A program made the translations under genes and the position numbers. Positions 27,022 to 35,918 of a DNA stretch of 64,000 nt are shown piece by piece. The stretch is from an uncultured Geobacter sp. (lineage in GTDB: Bacteria; Desulfobacterota; Desulfuromonadia; Geobacterales; CAIOGM01). Position 1 is the first letter of the stretch. Every line of letters begins with the position of its first letter. The DNA lies in assembly GCA_903902855.1 (NCBI GenBank), contig CAIUWK010000026.1:1-64000 (forward strand), given 5' to 3'. The notes under the pieces are model-generated. The model did no database searches. It was given only the letters and a program-made list of their open reading frames with translations, and had not been told where the DNA came from.

Positions 27022-28563
27022 ATGCAGCGTATTCGATTCTTGATGGTACTTATGGTATTGACCGTGATTCTGACGACGACCGCGTCCTGTTGGGGGGCGC
27101 CGCTGCTGACCCTAGCCGGTCGAGGAAACGGGCTGTACGAGGTGTTGGCCCAAGGGGTGGAGGATGTGCGGGACATTACGCTCATCCTGACCTATGATCC
27201 TGAAACTCTCTCGGAACCCCGGATCAAGCAGAGAGGTCTTGCTTTTGGCGCGATGATGACCCCTGACTTCTCTGTTCCGGGTCTGATCCGGGTCGGCATC
27301 ACGAGCAACTCCCCCCAGGGGATCAAGGGGAGCGGCAGCGTGGCCATGTTGAGCTTCAATACGGCCACGCGAAATGCAGGAAAGGTCCTCTCGTTTTCGG
27401 CGACCCTTACCTCGGTGAAGGGGGAGGGGATTCCCCTTACCAAACCGCAGATTCTGGCCGACGATAAGGGGCGGTTCCAGGGGAATCCTTTTCCCCCCAA
27501 CAGTGACGAACCGGCTGGAGCGATTACCGGAACCCTGGGGGGGACGGGAACACCGTTACCGGCTGCACCGTTGCGACAAGCATCAGCGTCGACCAGTGGT
27601 TCCCTTGGAGGGGGCGCTCCGACAGCGGAAACTGCTGCCCCAACGGAGAGCCGACCTCCGGTCCCGGAGATGCAGCGAGAGGCCGCTGAGCTCCTCCTGG
27701 AGAGTCCTTTGCCGGTTGTCCCGTCTCTGGGCAGGGTAGAGGGGGTAAAGCCTCTGGAGAGCTGCGAGGGGGCTCTCTCCGGCGCCAGGAGTATCCTCTC
27801 CCTTTTTCGGGAGTATACCGGGCCGGGGACAACTATTCAGGGGCTCACGGCCCTGTTTTCTTCGGCGGCCTATCCCGGATTCCGGCAAGAGCCTCCCATT
27901 GCCCTGGCCGACGGCAGTACAAAGATATCCGTGTATCTTACCCCCCAGGTTCCCGCTTCTCAGTCACCGAACTTTGCCCTTATGGGGGCGAAGCAGGTTT
28001 CCCTGAAACGGAGTGGTAACGAGTATCTCCTGGAGCTCATTCCAGGGGCCGGAGCTCTTGAGGCGTCGATCACGCTCGTGAGCCAGGGGCGTGTCACCGA
28101 GTATCCCCTTGTGGTTGCGCCGCTGCTGACTCCCGGCATGACCAAAGAGAAGGTGGGGGATGAGGCTGCTTTTACTCGTTATCTCGCGGAATATGCCCAG
28201 GGGCGGGGGGATCTGAACAGCGATGGGCGAACGGATTATCGGGATCTCTACGTTTATACGGCGAATTATCTGTCCCAGGGAAAAGGGGTGGGGGCGGTTA
28301 GTTCCCCGGTAGCTGTTGTCTCGTCGGCAGGAGCGATTGTTACTCCCCAGCCTGCTGTCAAGGCTCCGGTTCCCTCTGCCGTGGCTGTAACGCCCGTTAT
28401 TGCTGCGGTGGTTCCGCCGGTTACTCCGATTCAGGTTGCCGATGCCGCGATGCAGGCAAAGCATCTGAAGAAATCAAAATATGCGAAAAAACATCGGTAT
28501 GCACGAAAACATGCCAGGAAGGCCAAGGTGGAGGAGAAAGCGGCTTCTCCGGTTGCCAGGTAA
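27022..28563 (+). CDS. Secreted cohesin/dockerin-like protein
   Basis: A 513-residue exported protein. A signal peptide with hydrophobic core FLMVLMVLTVILTTTA precedes a beta-sandwich of about 120 residues (VLAQGVEDVRDITLILTYDPETLSEP ... SVAMLSFNTATRNAG) resembling cohesin-type domains. A proline/alanine linker follows, a second less conserved beta region, and a single dockerin-like calcium loop DLNSDGRTDYRDLYVYTANY near residue 400. The tail is lysine- and histidine-rich (KKSKYAKKHRYARKHARK). Such proteins in non-cellulolytic bacteria may assemble surface structures; the partner is unknown. The ATG gives the signal peptide directly. Confidence 0.7.
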   Translation: MQRIRFLMVLMVLTVILTTTASCWGAPLLTLAGRGNGLYEVLAQGVEDVRDITLILTYDPETLSEPRIKQRGLAFGAMMTPDFSVPGLIRVGITSNSPQGIKGSGSVAMLSFNTATRNAGKVLSFSATLTSVKGEGIPLTKPQILADDKGRFQGNPFPPNSDEPAGAITGTLGGTGTPLPAAPLRQASASTSGSLGGGAPTAETAAPTESRPPVPEMQREAAELLLESPLPVVPSLGRVEGVKPLESCEGALSGARSILSLFREYTGPGTTIQGLTALFSSAAYPGFRQEPPIALADGSTKISVYLTPQVPASQSPNFALMGAKQVSLKRSGNEYLLELIPGAGALEASITLVSQGRVTEYPLVVAPLLTPGMTKEKVGDEAAFTRYLAEYAQGRGDLNSDGRTDYRDLYVYTANYLSQGKGVGAVSSPVAVVSSAGAIVTPQPAVKAPVPSAVAVTPVIAAVVPPVTPIQVADAAMQAKHLKKSKYAKKHRYARKHARKAKVEEKAASPVAR

Positions 28564-28583
28564 TTCTCTTTTCCTTTCGTATA

Positions 28584-28617
28584 AAAAAACCGCATCCCGA
28601 AAAGGGTGCGGTTTTTT
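28584..28617. terminator. Bidirectional intrinsic terminator
   Basis: A stem of CCGCA(T)CCC with GGGTGCGG is flanked by A-run on the left and T-run on the right, so it can end transcription of the cohesin-like gene on plus and of ftsY on minus. Confidence 0.85.
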
Positions 28618-28635
28618 AATCCTAGAAAAAGCAGT

Positions 28636-28664
28636 CCACCACTGAGACACTGAGACACGGAGGA
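28636..28664. repeat. Partial arm of the large inverted-repeat element
   Basis: The sequence CCACTGAGACACTGAGACAC and following GGAGG match one arm of the elements at 16761-17036 and 19998-20177; no second arm is present nearby. Confidence 0.6.
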
Positions 28665-28714
28665 TAATCTTCTACAATTTCGATTGTCACACTTTCTCCC
28701 TGACTATGTCGAGG

Positions 28715-29875
28715 TTAAAACAGAGCCTCTACGAATTCCACCGCGTCGAAGGGGCGGAGGTCTTCCACGCTCTCCCCGATGCCGATATACCGGATGGGAA
28801 TATCAAACTCCCGCCGGATGGCCACCACGACCCCCCCTTTGGCGGTTCCGTCCAGTTTGGTGAGGACGATGCCGGTCACCTCCGCCGCCTCCTTGAAGAT
28901 CCGAGCCTGGTTGACGGCGTTCTGTCCGGTTGCTGCGTCCAGGATCAGCATGGTTTCGTGAGGGGCGCCGGGGATCTCCCGGTTGATGATTCGCCGGATT
29001 TTCTTCAGTTCCTCCATGAGATTAATCTTGGTATGGAGCCTGCCGGCGGTATCCACCAGGAGGATGTCGCTCTTGCGGGCCACGGCTGCCTTGCAGGCGT
29101 CGAAGACCACGGCGGAAGGGTCGGAGCCGTCCTTCCCCCGGATGACATCAACCCCCACCCGTTCCCCCCAGATGACCAACTGTTCCGAGGCTGCGGCTCG
29201 GAAGGTGTCGCCCGCCGCCAGGATGACGCTCTTTCCCTCCGCCCGGAACTTGCAGGCGAGTTTGCCGATGGTGGTGGTCTTTCCCACGCCATTGACCCCG
29301 ATGACCAGGATGACGAAGGGGGCGGCACGGGAGGTGTCGAGGGGCTGCCGCTCATGGGAGAGCCTGGTTATCAGCTCCTCCTTCAGCGTTTTTTTCAGCA
29401 TCTCGCCGTCCTGGAGTTCATTCCGCTTCAGCTTCTGTTCCAGGGTCCGGATCAGGTCCACTGTTGCCGGGACCCCCATGTCGGCGGTGATGAGAATCTC
29501 TTCCAGCTCTTCCAGGGTGTCGGCATCGATCTTCTTTTTTCCTAAAAGAAGAGCATCGATCCGCCCCACCAGGCTCTCCGAGGTCTTGCTGAGTCCCCGT
29601 TTCAGCCGCTCGAAAAATCCGGGCTTCTTCTCCGTTGTTTCAGCTGCCTCATCATCCGAGCCGCCGAACAGTTTGGTGAAGAGACCGGTTTTCTTCTCTT
29701 CTTCCGGTTGAACCGGTTCCTCCCGGGTGACCGGTGGGTTCACCATGAGCGGTGGGGTAGGGGGGGGCGACGGCAACGAAACCTCGGGAATATTCTGCGG
29801 GGTAGGGGGGACAACATCATCGCCGCCGGTAAATCTCTTCAAGAGCCCCTTGAAAAAGCCCTTTTTCTCTTCCAT
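28715..29875 (-). CDS. ftsY: Signal recognition particle receptor FtsY
   Basis: FtsY receives SRP-ribosome complexes at the membrane. The 386-residue protein has a charged, proline-rich N-terminal A domain (about 1-90, with [12 protein letters not shown] and two copies of a GLF-x-L-x-FGG/KRF type basic patch), then the N and G domains: G1 [15 protein letters not shown] near 190, [19 protein letters not shown] and the closing [12 protein letters not shown]. It lies 12 bases after smc on the minus strand, a common pairing. Confidence 0.97.
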   Translation of the reverse strand: MEEKKGFFKGLLKRFTGGDDVVPPTPQNIPEVSLPSPPPTPPLMVNPPVTREEPVQPEEEKKTGLFTKLFGGSDDEAAETTEKKPGFFERLKRGLSKTSESLVGRIDALLLGKKKIDADTLEELEEILITADMGVPATVDLIRTLEQKLKRNELQDGEMLKKTLKEELITRLSHERQPLDTSRAAPFVILVIGVNGVGKTTTIGKLACKFRAEGKSVILAAGDTFRAAASEQLVIWGERVGVDVIRGKDGSDPSAVVFDACKAAVARKSDILLVDTAGRLHTKINLMEELKKIRRIINREIPGAPHETMLILDAATGQNAVNQARIFKEAAEVTGIVLTKLDGTAKGGVVVAIRREFDIPIRYIGIGESVEDLRPFDAVEFVEALF

Positions 29876-29887
29876 GTATCAATCTCC

Positions 29888-32800
29888 TTAATTCAATTTC
29901 ACCGAGACCATCTTGGACATTCCCGGCTCTTCCATGGTGATCCCGTAGAGGGTGTCGGCCACCGCCATGGTACCCTTGTTGTGGGTGATGACGATGAACT
30001 GGGAGATGGCGCTCATCTCCCGCACCATCTCGTTGAACCGACCGATGTTGGCGTCGTCCAGGGGGGCATCCACCTCATCCAGCAGGCAGAAGGGGGAGGG
30101 CTTGATGAGGAAGATGGCAAAGATCAGAGAGAGCGCGGTGAGCGCCTTCTCTCCTCCGGAGAGGAGGGTCACGTTTTGAAGCTTTTTCCCCGGAGGCTGG
30201 ACGATGATCTCGATGCCGCTCTCCAGCAGGTCCTCTTCATTGGTCAGTCGTAACTCCGCATGGCCGCCACGGAAGAGTCTGGGGAAGAGTTCCTGGAATT
30301 TCGCGTTCACCAGGTTGAAGGTCTCGAAGAACCGTTTGCGGGTGGTCCGGTTGATCTTCTGGATCGCCTGCTGGAGGCCGTTCAGCGACTCTTCCAGGTC
30401 CCCCTTCTGGGTGGTGAGGAACTCGAACCGCTCCTCCAGTTCCCGATACTCCTCGATGGCGGTGAGGTTAACCTCTCCCATCTCGTCCACCTGTTTCTGG
30501 AGTACGCTCTGACGGCGGCGAAGCTCCTCTTCGTCCCACTCCTTCTCCCGGAACAGCGGGACGATTTCCCGCAGGTTCACCCGGTAGCGGTCGGCCAGAC
30601 TCTGTTCCAGGTGCTCCATCCGGAGAGCCAGTTCGGTGAGGGTCACCCCCTTCCGGGCCACGGTGCGGCGGAGTTCTTCACAGGTGGAGCGGAGCCCCTT
30701 CAGTACCAGCTCTTCTTCCCGTACTCCGTCAGCCAGACGCTGGTACCCCTCCCGGGCCGACAACACCTTCACCTCCAGGGTGCCGCTCTCCAAAAGGAGA
30801 CGTTTCAGCTGCCGGTCATTCTCGGCGAGCTCCAGCTCCAGGCGGACCCGCTCCGTCTCCCCTTCAGCCAGTTGCCGTCGGTGTCCGGCCATGCGGGATT
30901 CCTGATCCCGGAGCAGCTCTTCCAGCCGTTTCACCGCCCGGCGGTTTGCCTCCCGCTTCTCCTTGAGGGAGGCGCTTCTCACCTTGAGGGTGGTGACCAG
31001 TTCGCGGGTTTGGGCCAGCTCCTCCTTGCGGGACTCCAGGGCCACACGCAGCTCTTCCACCCGCTGCTCGATCTCCTGTTTGCGACCTTCCCGCTCTTCC
31101 CGCCCCTGGGCCGAATCGCGGATCTCCTGCTCCAGCAACTCCCGCTCTTCCGTCAGCTGGTCGTCCTCCAGCTGCCGGACCGCCAGCCGCTCCTGGGTCC
31201 GTTGCTCCTCTTCCCGAGCCCGCTGGAGATCCTTCTGAAGGTTGACCAGCCGGAGTTCACTCTGGTGATGCCGCTGCCGGAGCTCCCGTCCCTCCTCCTC
31301 CGCCGTGACGGTTTCCCGTTTCAGCCGGTCACGGGACTCTTCCAGTGTGGCGATGTCTCCGATGAGCGTGGCAACCTCCTGGGAGAGTTCCCGGATCTCC
31401 CGCTTCTTGGAGATGATGCCGGGGCCGGCGGTCTCCGGTGAGCCGCCGCTGACCATGCCGCCGCCGGTGACCAGGTCACCCCCGGGGGTCACGAAGCTGC
31501 AGCCGGGGTATTGTTCCCCCTGCTCCAGGGCGCTCTCCAGATCAACGGCCAGATAGACACCGGCCAGGAGCGGTTCCAGCAGGTGGCGAAACTCCGCATT
31601 CACCGTGACCAGGGAGCAGAGCAGGACGCCGTCGGCGGGAACATCCGTGGGTGGCGGCAGAGTGGGGGCTTTGAAGACGAAGGAGCCGCGCCCCCCTTTC
31701 CCCTCCCGGAGAAAAGTGATAGCCTCATGAGCAGCGGCGCCGTCGCTGGTGACCAGGTACTGGAGCCGCTCACCCAGTGCCGCCTCCAGGGGGGTCTCAT
31801 GGGACTCATCGGTCTCCACCATATCCGCCAGCACCCCGGAGAAACGTTCGGCAAATCGCTCCGACCTGAGCAGCGTCTTCACCCCCTGGCCATACCCCGT
31901 GAGGGAGTTCTCCAGCTCCCGCAGCGACTGGAGCCGCGACTTGCGGCCGCTGAGAAGATTGCGCCGGCGGTTGAGCTCCTGCTCGGTGTCGTGGAACTGT
32001 CTCTTGAGGAGCGCCTCCTGTTCCCTCAGCTCCTCCAGGCGGATCTGCTGCTCCTGCCGCAGTCGCTGCTGGCCGGCCAGTTCCACCTCCAGCCCGGAAC
32101 AGCGGCTCATGCTCTCCACCAGCCGCTCCTGGAGCTGCACGTTCTCCCGATGGTGCCGGTGGAACCGCTCCGCCATGGATTCGAGACGGCGGGTAGCGCC
32201 GCTCTGGGCGTTGTTGATCTGGGCTATCTGGGAGAGGAGATCGAACAGTTCCCGTCGGCTCTCCTCCAGCCGGCGCGACAGCCCCAGCTCGGTGCGGGTC
32301 AACTCTTCCAGGGACTCTTCTCCCGCCACCAGCCGGGCCTCATCCGCCAGGATATCGCTGTCGTACTCCCCCCGATGCCCCTCCAGAGCTTCCTGTTCCC
32401 GGCTCGCCTCCGTCTTCTGGCGATCCAGTCCGGCCAGCTCTTCTGCCAAGCGGAGTTTGCGGCCGTCCAGGGCCGCGTGTTCCTTCCGTTGAAACTCCAG
32501 CCGGTTTTCCACGGTCTGGAGATCCCCCTTGAGCCGGTACGCCTCCTCCTGGGCCGTGGTTACCCCCTGTTCTTCCTCCATGAGGGTGATCCGGCGCTCT
32601 TCCAGGCGGAGTTCGCCGTTTTCCAGGTTAGCGGTGACCCCTTCCAGCCGGGCAGCCGCCTCGTCGTGGGTCCGGGCGCTCTCCTGCCGTTCCCCTTCCA
32701 GCGTCTCCCAATTTCGCACCGCGAAGAGCTGTTCGATCTCCTTCAGCTCCTCACGATATGTCTTGAATTTTTCGGCTTTCTTGGCCTGGCGCTGGAGGCT

Positions 32801-33418
32801 GTTCACCTGCCGCCGGATCTCGGTGATGATGTCCCCCAGGCGGAGGAGGTTCTGGCGGGTATGTTCGATCTTGCGCAGCGCCACCTGCTTGCGGGCCTTG
32901 AACTTGGTGACGCCGGCAGCCTCTTCGATGAGAAAGCGGCGCTCCTCCGGTTTGGAGTGAAGGATGGTGCCGATCTTCCCCTGCTCGATGATGGAGTAGG
33001 CCTTGTTCCCCACGCCGGTATCCATGAAGAGCTCGGCGATATCCAGCAGACGGCAGGGGGTCTTGTTGAGGTAGTACTCGCTCTCGCCGTCCCGGTAGAG
33101 GCGGCGGGTCACCTGGATCTCGGAGTAGTTCAGGTACTTGGCCGGGGCAAGGCTGTCCTCGGTGGAGAAGAGGAGCGACACCTCGGCCATTCCCAGCGGT
33201 TTGCGGCTTTCGCTCCCGCCGAAGATCACATCCTCCATATTTTTCCCACGGAGGTTTTTGGCCGACTGTTCCCCCATTCCCCAGCGGATGGCGTCCACGA
33301 TATTGGACTTGCCGCAGCCGTTGGGGCCGACGATGCCGGTGATCGGCTGCTGGAAGTCTATGGTGACCTTATCCACAAAAGACTTGAAGCCCAGGATGTC
33401 GATACGTTTGATTTTCAT
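29888..33418 (-). CDS. smc: Chromosome segregation ATPase SMC
   Basis: Full-length SMC of 1176 residues. N-terminal Walker A GPNGCGKSNIVDAIRWGMG near residue 32, two long coiled coils flanking a hinge at about 520-680 with glycine-rich GGGMVSGGSPE, and C-terminal signature LLSGGEKALTALSLIFAI with Walker B PFCLLDEVDAPLDDAN. SMC compacts and resolves chromosomes, normally with ScpA/ScpB, which are not in this window. Third-position GC is high, producing long antisense open frames on the plus strand that are not genes. Confidence 0.98.
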   Translation of the reverse strand: MKIKRIDILGFKSFVDKVTIDFQQPITGIVGPNGCGKSNIVDAIRWGMGEQSAKNLRGKNMEDVIFGGSESRKPLGMAEVSLLFSTEDSLAPAKYLNYSEIQVTRRLYRDGESEYYLNKTPCRLLDIAELFMDTGVGNKAYSIIEQGKIGTILHSKPEERRFLIEEAAGVTKFKARKQVALRKIEHTRQNLLRLGDIITEIRRQVNSLQRQAKKAEKFKTYREELKEIEQLFAVRNWETLEGERQESARTHDEAAARLEGVTANLENGELRLEERRITLMEEEQGVTTAQEEAYRLKGDLQTVENRLEFQRKEHAALDGRKLRLAEELAGLDRQKTEASREQEALEGHRGEYDSDILADEARLVAGEESLEELTRTELGLSRRLEESRRELFDLLSQIAQINNAQSGATRRLESMAERFHRHHRENVQLQERLVESMSRCSGLEVELAGQQRLRQEQQIRLEELREQEALLKRQFHDTEQELNRRRNLLSGRKSRLQSLRELENSLTGYGQGVKTLLRSERFAERFSGVLADMVETDESHETPLEAALGERLQYLVTSDGAAAHEAITFLREGKGGRGSFVFKAPTLPPPTDVPADGVLLCSLVTVNAEFRHLLEPLLAGVYLAVDLESALEQGEQYPGCSFVTPGGDLVTGGGMVSGGSPETAGPGIISKKREIRELSQEVATLIGDIATLEESRDRLKRETVTAEEEGRELRQRHHQSELRLVNLQKDLQRAREEEQRTQERLAVRQLEDDQLTEERELLEQEIRDSAQGREEREGRKQEIEQRVEELRVALESRKEELAQTRELVTTLKVRSASLKEKREANRRAVKRLEELLRDQESRMAGHRRQLAEGETERVRLELELAENDRQLKRLLLESGTLEVKVLSAREGYQRLADGVREEELVLKGLRSTCEELRRTVARKGVTLTELALRMEHLEQSLADRYRVNLREIVPLFREKEWDEEELRRRQSVLQKQVDEMGEVNLTAIEEYRELEERFEFLTTQKGDLEESLNGLQQAIQKINRTTRKRFFETFNLVNAKFQELFPRLFRGGHAELRLTNEEDLLESGIEIIVQPPGKKLQNVTLLSGGEKALTALSLIFAIFLIKPSPFCLLDEVDAPLDDANIGRFNEMVREMSAISQFIVITHNKGTMAVADTLYGITMEEPGMSKMVSVKLN

Positions 33419-33521
33419 AAGCGGGGCATGATACCAGAGGGGTGGAGCGGTGTAAAGGCGGGAAGGCTATTTTTATCCATAGGTGGCGGCTATGGGGAGT
33501 TATGTCGACCGGGTTGCCGTT

Positions 33522-33595
33522 GTAGGGTGGGGTGAACAGCTTCAGCGTGAACCCCAATCTTGTTATGTTGGGTTTTTTTCCTCATCCCAACCTAC
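33522..33595. repeat. MITE-like palindromic element
   Basis: A 74-base sequence bounded by GTAGGGTGGGG and CCCAACCTAC with internal ACCCCAAT / TTGGGTTT pairing. The GTAGGxTGGG-CCCAACCTAC palindrome is a widespread small intergenic element in bacteria; here it lies in the smc-toxin spacer. Confidence 0.6.
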
Positions 33596-33714
33596 GTGCG
33601 AGACCGCTACGTTTACGTGGTTCGACGCGGATTGGATTGTGATTTTGGCGACGATAGAGGCGGGGAGGGAGACGAAATTGCTTGCGCGGTTACGCCGGGA
33701 GGGTACAGTGGGTC

Positions 33715-33919
33715 ATGGTATTTATCGAGACAGCATTCTTCACGCGGTATGTTGCGGATTACCTATCTGATGAAGAACAGGGGAAGCTTCAAGGCCACCT
33801 GGCGGACGGCGCGGGGGCATATCTACCTGTTGAGTATCTACGGCAAGAACGAAGCTGCCGACCTGACCCAGAAAGAAAAAGAGTGTCTCAAGAAGATGGT
33901 GGAGGTGTGGAACCAATGA
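33715..33919 (+). pseudogene. Degraded HigB/RelE-type toxin gene
   Basis: The first 27 or so codons from ATG 33715 read MVFIETAFFTRYVADYLSDE, a typical start of RelE/HigB2 toxins. The C-terminal part RGHIYLLSIYGKNEAADLTQ and following residues, ending at TGA 33919, is in a different frame. About 40 codons of the middle, including the core beta strands, are missing at the junction near 33795-33810, so a deletion with frameshift has killed the toxin. Its stop overlaps the antitoxin start (ATGA), as in intact operons. Confidence 0.75.
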
Positions 33920-34239
33920 AACCAAGACGCAGACTGTTTGATGAACTTGTACAGGGGATTGAAGAAATTAAGCAGTGGGAGGCCGGCAAGATCACTCTCA
34001 AGAGCTACACCGTGGAGTCGGTCCCCAAACCGGAAGTTACGCCGGAGATTATTCGGGATACGAGGGAACATCTGAATCTTTCGCGGGCCGTGTTTGCCCA
34101 TGAGCTGCGTGTTTCCCCCCGGACCTTGGAGAAGTGGGAGCAGGGGCGGACCAGACCGAATGACCAGGCGGCGACACTTATCATGTTGGTAAGAAAGTTC
34201 CCGGATACGTTGCAGAGGATGAAGCAGTTGTCCGTCTGA
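33916..34239 (+). CDS. HigA-type antitoxin with XRE helix-turn-helix
   Basis: The 107-residue protein has an N-terminal stretch (RRLFDELVQGIEEIKQWEAG) and a C-terminal XRE helix-turn-helix: TREHLNLSRAVFAHELRVSP then RTLEKWEQGRTRPNDQAATL. This is the HigA2/RelB-like antitoxin form that binds its operon promoter. The ATG overlaps the stop of the degraded toxin. It seems intact and may persist as an orphan repressor or anti-addiction factor. Confidence 0.85.
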   Translation: MKPRRRLFDELVQGIEEIKQWEAGKITLKSYTVESVPKPEVTPEIIRDTREHLNLSRAVFAHELRVSPRTLEKWEQGRTRPNDQAATLIMLVRKFPDTLQRMKQLSV

Positions 34240-34295
34240 CGAAGCTGGATTTATTGCGGGTTTTGCGGAATAGGTGTCGCACACGACAACATCCT

Positions 34296-34529
34296 TCAGT
34301 TCACCAGCGTATTCAGTTTATCAAGCAGTTCCTGCAGGGTCTCTTTTGAAACCTTCCCTTTCTTTTCGGTCTCTCTTGCCCGCCACTCCAGGCTCTTAGC
34401 CTGATCAGAGAGAATCGCCCCCATTTTTGCACGATCCAGCCTGACGTTGCCTCGAAGTGTGCTGAATGAAAACCGGTAAAATTCCGGTTGTTCATGAGAG
34501 GTATTGCTGGTACGGTGCGGGTTATTCAT
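34296..34529 (-). CDS. Small hypothetical protein
   Basis: A 77-residue open frame on the minus strand with a helical, charged C-terminus (KAKSLEWRARETEKKGK-like and ETLQELLDKLNTLVN). I do not recognise a family. No good ribosome site is seen; an upstream GTG (34547) and an internal ATG are alternatives. A short direct repeat CTCTCATGAA occurs twice at its 5' end. It may be a small conserved protein linked to the toxin-antitoxin remnant, or spurious. Confidence 0.35.
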   Translation of the reverse strand: MNNPHRTSNTSHEQPEFYRFSFSTLRGNVRLDRAKMGAILSDQAKSLEWRARETEKKGKVSKETLQELLDKLNTLVN

Positions 34530-34554
34530 GAGAGTTCGAGGCCCCACCCCCCCC

Positions 34555-34595
34555 GTCTGAACCAGGTTTTTCAGGATTTACGGATTGGCAGGATT
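34555..34595. repeat. Dispersed repeat with GGATTGGCAGGAT core, copy 1
   Basis: GTCTGAACCAGGTTTTTCAG followed by a GGATTGGCAGGATT core. The same sequence with few changes is at 44845-44885, after the RCC1 gene. Confidence 0.65.
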
Positions 34596-34616
34596 ATAGA
34601 ATCTGTACGTACCGGA

Positions 34617-34660
34617 ACCTTGAACCTTGAACCTCGAACCTCGAACCTCGAACCCGCCTT
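34617..34660. repeat. 7-bp direct repeats upstream of DGR target 1
   Basis: Six units of CTTGAAC / CCTCGAAC lie directly before the ribosome site of the first DGR target gene. Confidence 0.8.
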
Positions 34661-34672
34661 TCGGAGTCAACC

Positions 34673-35248
34673 ATGCAACGTCTGCTCTTCACCCTGTTTC
34701 TCTTCACCCTTCTCACTTCACCCTTCACCCTTGCATCTGCATGGGCAGCCATGGCTCTGGTTCCCCAGACCGGCCAGACCACGAGCTATGCTCCTGGAGA
34801 TGACGGGGATAACCCACAGGGGGTTCCCTGGCCGAACCCGCGCTTTAGCGACAACAGCAACGGCACGATAACGGACAACCTCACCGGACTTGTCTGGCTG
34901 AAGAACGCCAACTGCTACGGTACCTCTACCTGGGCCGGCGCCATATCTTCCGCCAACGGCCTGAAGAGCGGCGCCTGCGGGCTGACCGATAGCTCCAAGG
35001 CGGGCGACTGGCGGCTCCCCAACCGGAAGGAGCTGAAGAGCCTGATCAGCCGGCAGCAGGCTAATAATGCGACATGGTTAGTAAGTTTGGGTTTTTCTAA
35101 CGTTCAGGCGTACGGCTACTGGTCTTCCAGTACCTGCGCGATCAATACCGACAACGCCTGGGTCGTCAGTATGTACGACGGTGGCGTGGACTTCAACCTT
35201 AAGACCTACGACGGCGGCTACGTGTGGCCGGTTCGTTCGGGACAGTAG
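34673..35248 (+). CDS. DGR target protein 1: secreted DUF1566 protein with C-terminal variable region
   Basis: A 191-residue exported protein: signal peptide LLFTLFLFTLLTSPFTLASA, then a DUF1566/Lcl-C-type domain (NLTGLVWLKNANCYG, GDWRLPNRKELKSLI, YWSSST). Such domains adopt or resemble the C-type-lectin fold used by DGR-diversified ligand-binding proteins. Residues 144-190 are encoded by VR1, which ends two bases-triplets before the stop: the classical terminal position. Amino acids at the Asn-template positions are Tyr, Gly, Cys, Ile, Asp, Phe, Leu. avd begins 35 bases downstream. Probably a secreted or surface ligand-binding protein; the ligand is unknown. Confidence 0.88.
   Translation: MQRLLFTLFLFTLLTSPFTLASAWAAMALVPQTGQTTSYAPGDDGDNPQGVPWPNPRFSDNSNGTITDNLTGLVWLKNANCYGTSTWAGAISSANGLKSGACGLTDSSKAGDWRLPNRKELKSLISRQQANNATWLVSLGFSNVQAYGYWSSSTCAINTDNAWVVSMYDGGVDFNLKTYDGGYVWPVRSGQ
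35102..35242 (+). repeat. DGR variable repeat VR1
   Basis: 141 bases matching the template repeat at 35781-35918. There are 23 substitutions and all lie on adenines of the template; non-adenine bases are unchanged. VR1 also has one additional codon near its 3' end (a four-codon run where the template has three). The 3' end CCGGTTCGTTCGGGA is the initiation-of-homing segment shared with the TR. Confidence 0.95.
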
Positions 35249-35283
35249 GTGATTCGATTCTTTGATTATTTGAGGATGCACGC

Positions 35284-35640
35284 ATGGCCCAATACGAACA
35301 TTTACCCATCTACCGCGAGGCGATGCGGTTGGCGGTACATTTGGAAAACACGGTTCGGGGTTTTGCCCGCTACCATAAGTACACCCTGGGAAGTGAACTG
35401 AGAAACGGCGCCCATCGGATTGTGGCGCTGATTATCAAGGCCAATTCGACACCGGAGAGGGAACCGGTGCTGCTTGAGTTGCGTGATATTATCGAACAGG
35501 TGAAAGTCACAGCCCGCATCTGTCAAGAGGTGAAGGGGTTCAAAACGTTCATCGGATTTACCACCACTGTCGAAGGTCTGGTGCTGCTGGCCCGACAGAA
35601 CGAAGGGTGGCTCAAGAACACGCGGGGACGCCATGCCTGA
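35284..35640 (+). CDS. avd: DGR accessory variability determinant (Avd-like four-helix bundle)
   Basis: A 118-residue helical protein: YEHLPIYREAMRLAVHLENT, the family motif YHKYTLGSELRNGAHRIVAL, EPVLLELRDIIEQVKVTARI and a basic C-terminus. Avd forms a pentameric barrel of four-helix bundles that binds the reverse transcriptase and the TR RNA and is required for mutagenic retrohoming in known DGRs. It sits between VR1 and TR, exactly as in Bordetella phage BPP-1. ATG 35284 has TGAGGATG upstream. It resembles, at the family level, the separate four-helix gene at 18092. Confidence 0.9.
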   Translation: MAQYEHLPIYREAMRLAVHLENTVRGFARYHKYTLGSELRNGAHRIVALIIKANSTPEREPVLLELRDIIEQVKVTARICQEVKGFKTFIGFTTTVEGLVLLARQNEGWLKNTRGRHA

Positions 35641-35780
35641 ACCGTCTGCCATCGGCAGGCGGGCGTGCTGTATCACCACTGTGCGCCTCTTCCGCCGGGG
35701 GAACCCCGGCATACCAGGGCAGGCAGCCGTACCCGGACGGGATCGGCTGCCGAAGACAACACAAGAGAAGGGGCAAGGCC

Positions 35781-35918
35781 GTTCAGGCGAACAACTACTG
35801 GTCTTCCAGTACAAACGCAAACAATACCGACAACGCCTGGATCGTCAATATGAACAACGGTAACGTGAACAACAACAATAAGACCAACAACAACTACGTG
35901 TGGCCGGTTCGTTCGGGA
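35781..35918 (+). repeat. DGR template repeat (TR)
   Basis: 138 bases, adenine-rich, with 17 AAC/AAT codons when read in the VR frame, so adenine mutagenesis can yield many residues but no stop codons. It shares GTTCAGGCG at the 5' end and CCGGTTCGTTCGGGA at the 3' end with both VRs; just after this the TR has GCG where both VRs have CAG. It must be transcribed as the template RNA; the likely non-coding leader starts after avd at 35641. The sequence is also open in frame with the reverse transcriptase. Confidence 0.96.

Noticed and set aside
31511-33535. Long plus-strand open frame opposite smc (674 codons)
   Set aside because: Caused by high third-position GC of smc; low-complexity Leu/Pro/Gln composition, no motifs, and the minus strand codes an obvious SMC protein.
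34617-34660. Heptad repeats as a CRISPR or phase-variation tract
   Set aside because: Units are too short for CRISPR and lie outside coding sequence before the ribosome site; kept only as a repeat.
35607-35897. N-terminal extension of the reverse transcriptase through the TR
   Set aside because: Not supported by a ribosome site and the residues before the TR look like random coding; left as an open question, not as annotated protein.
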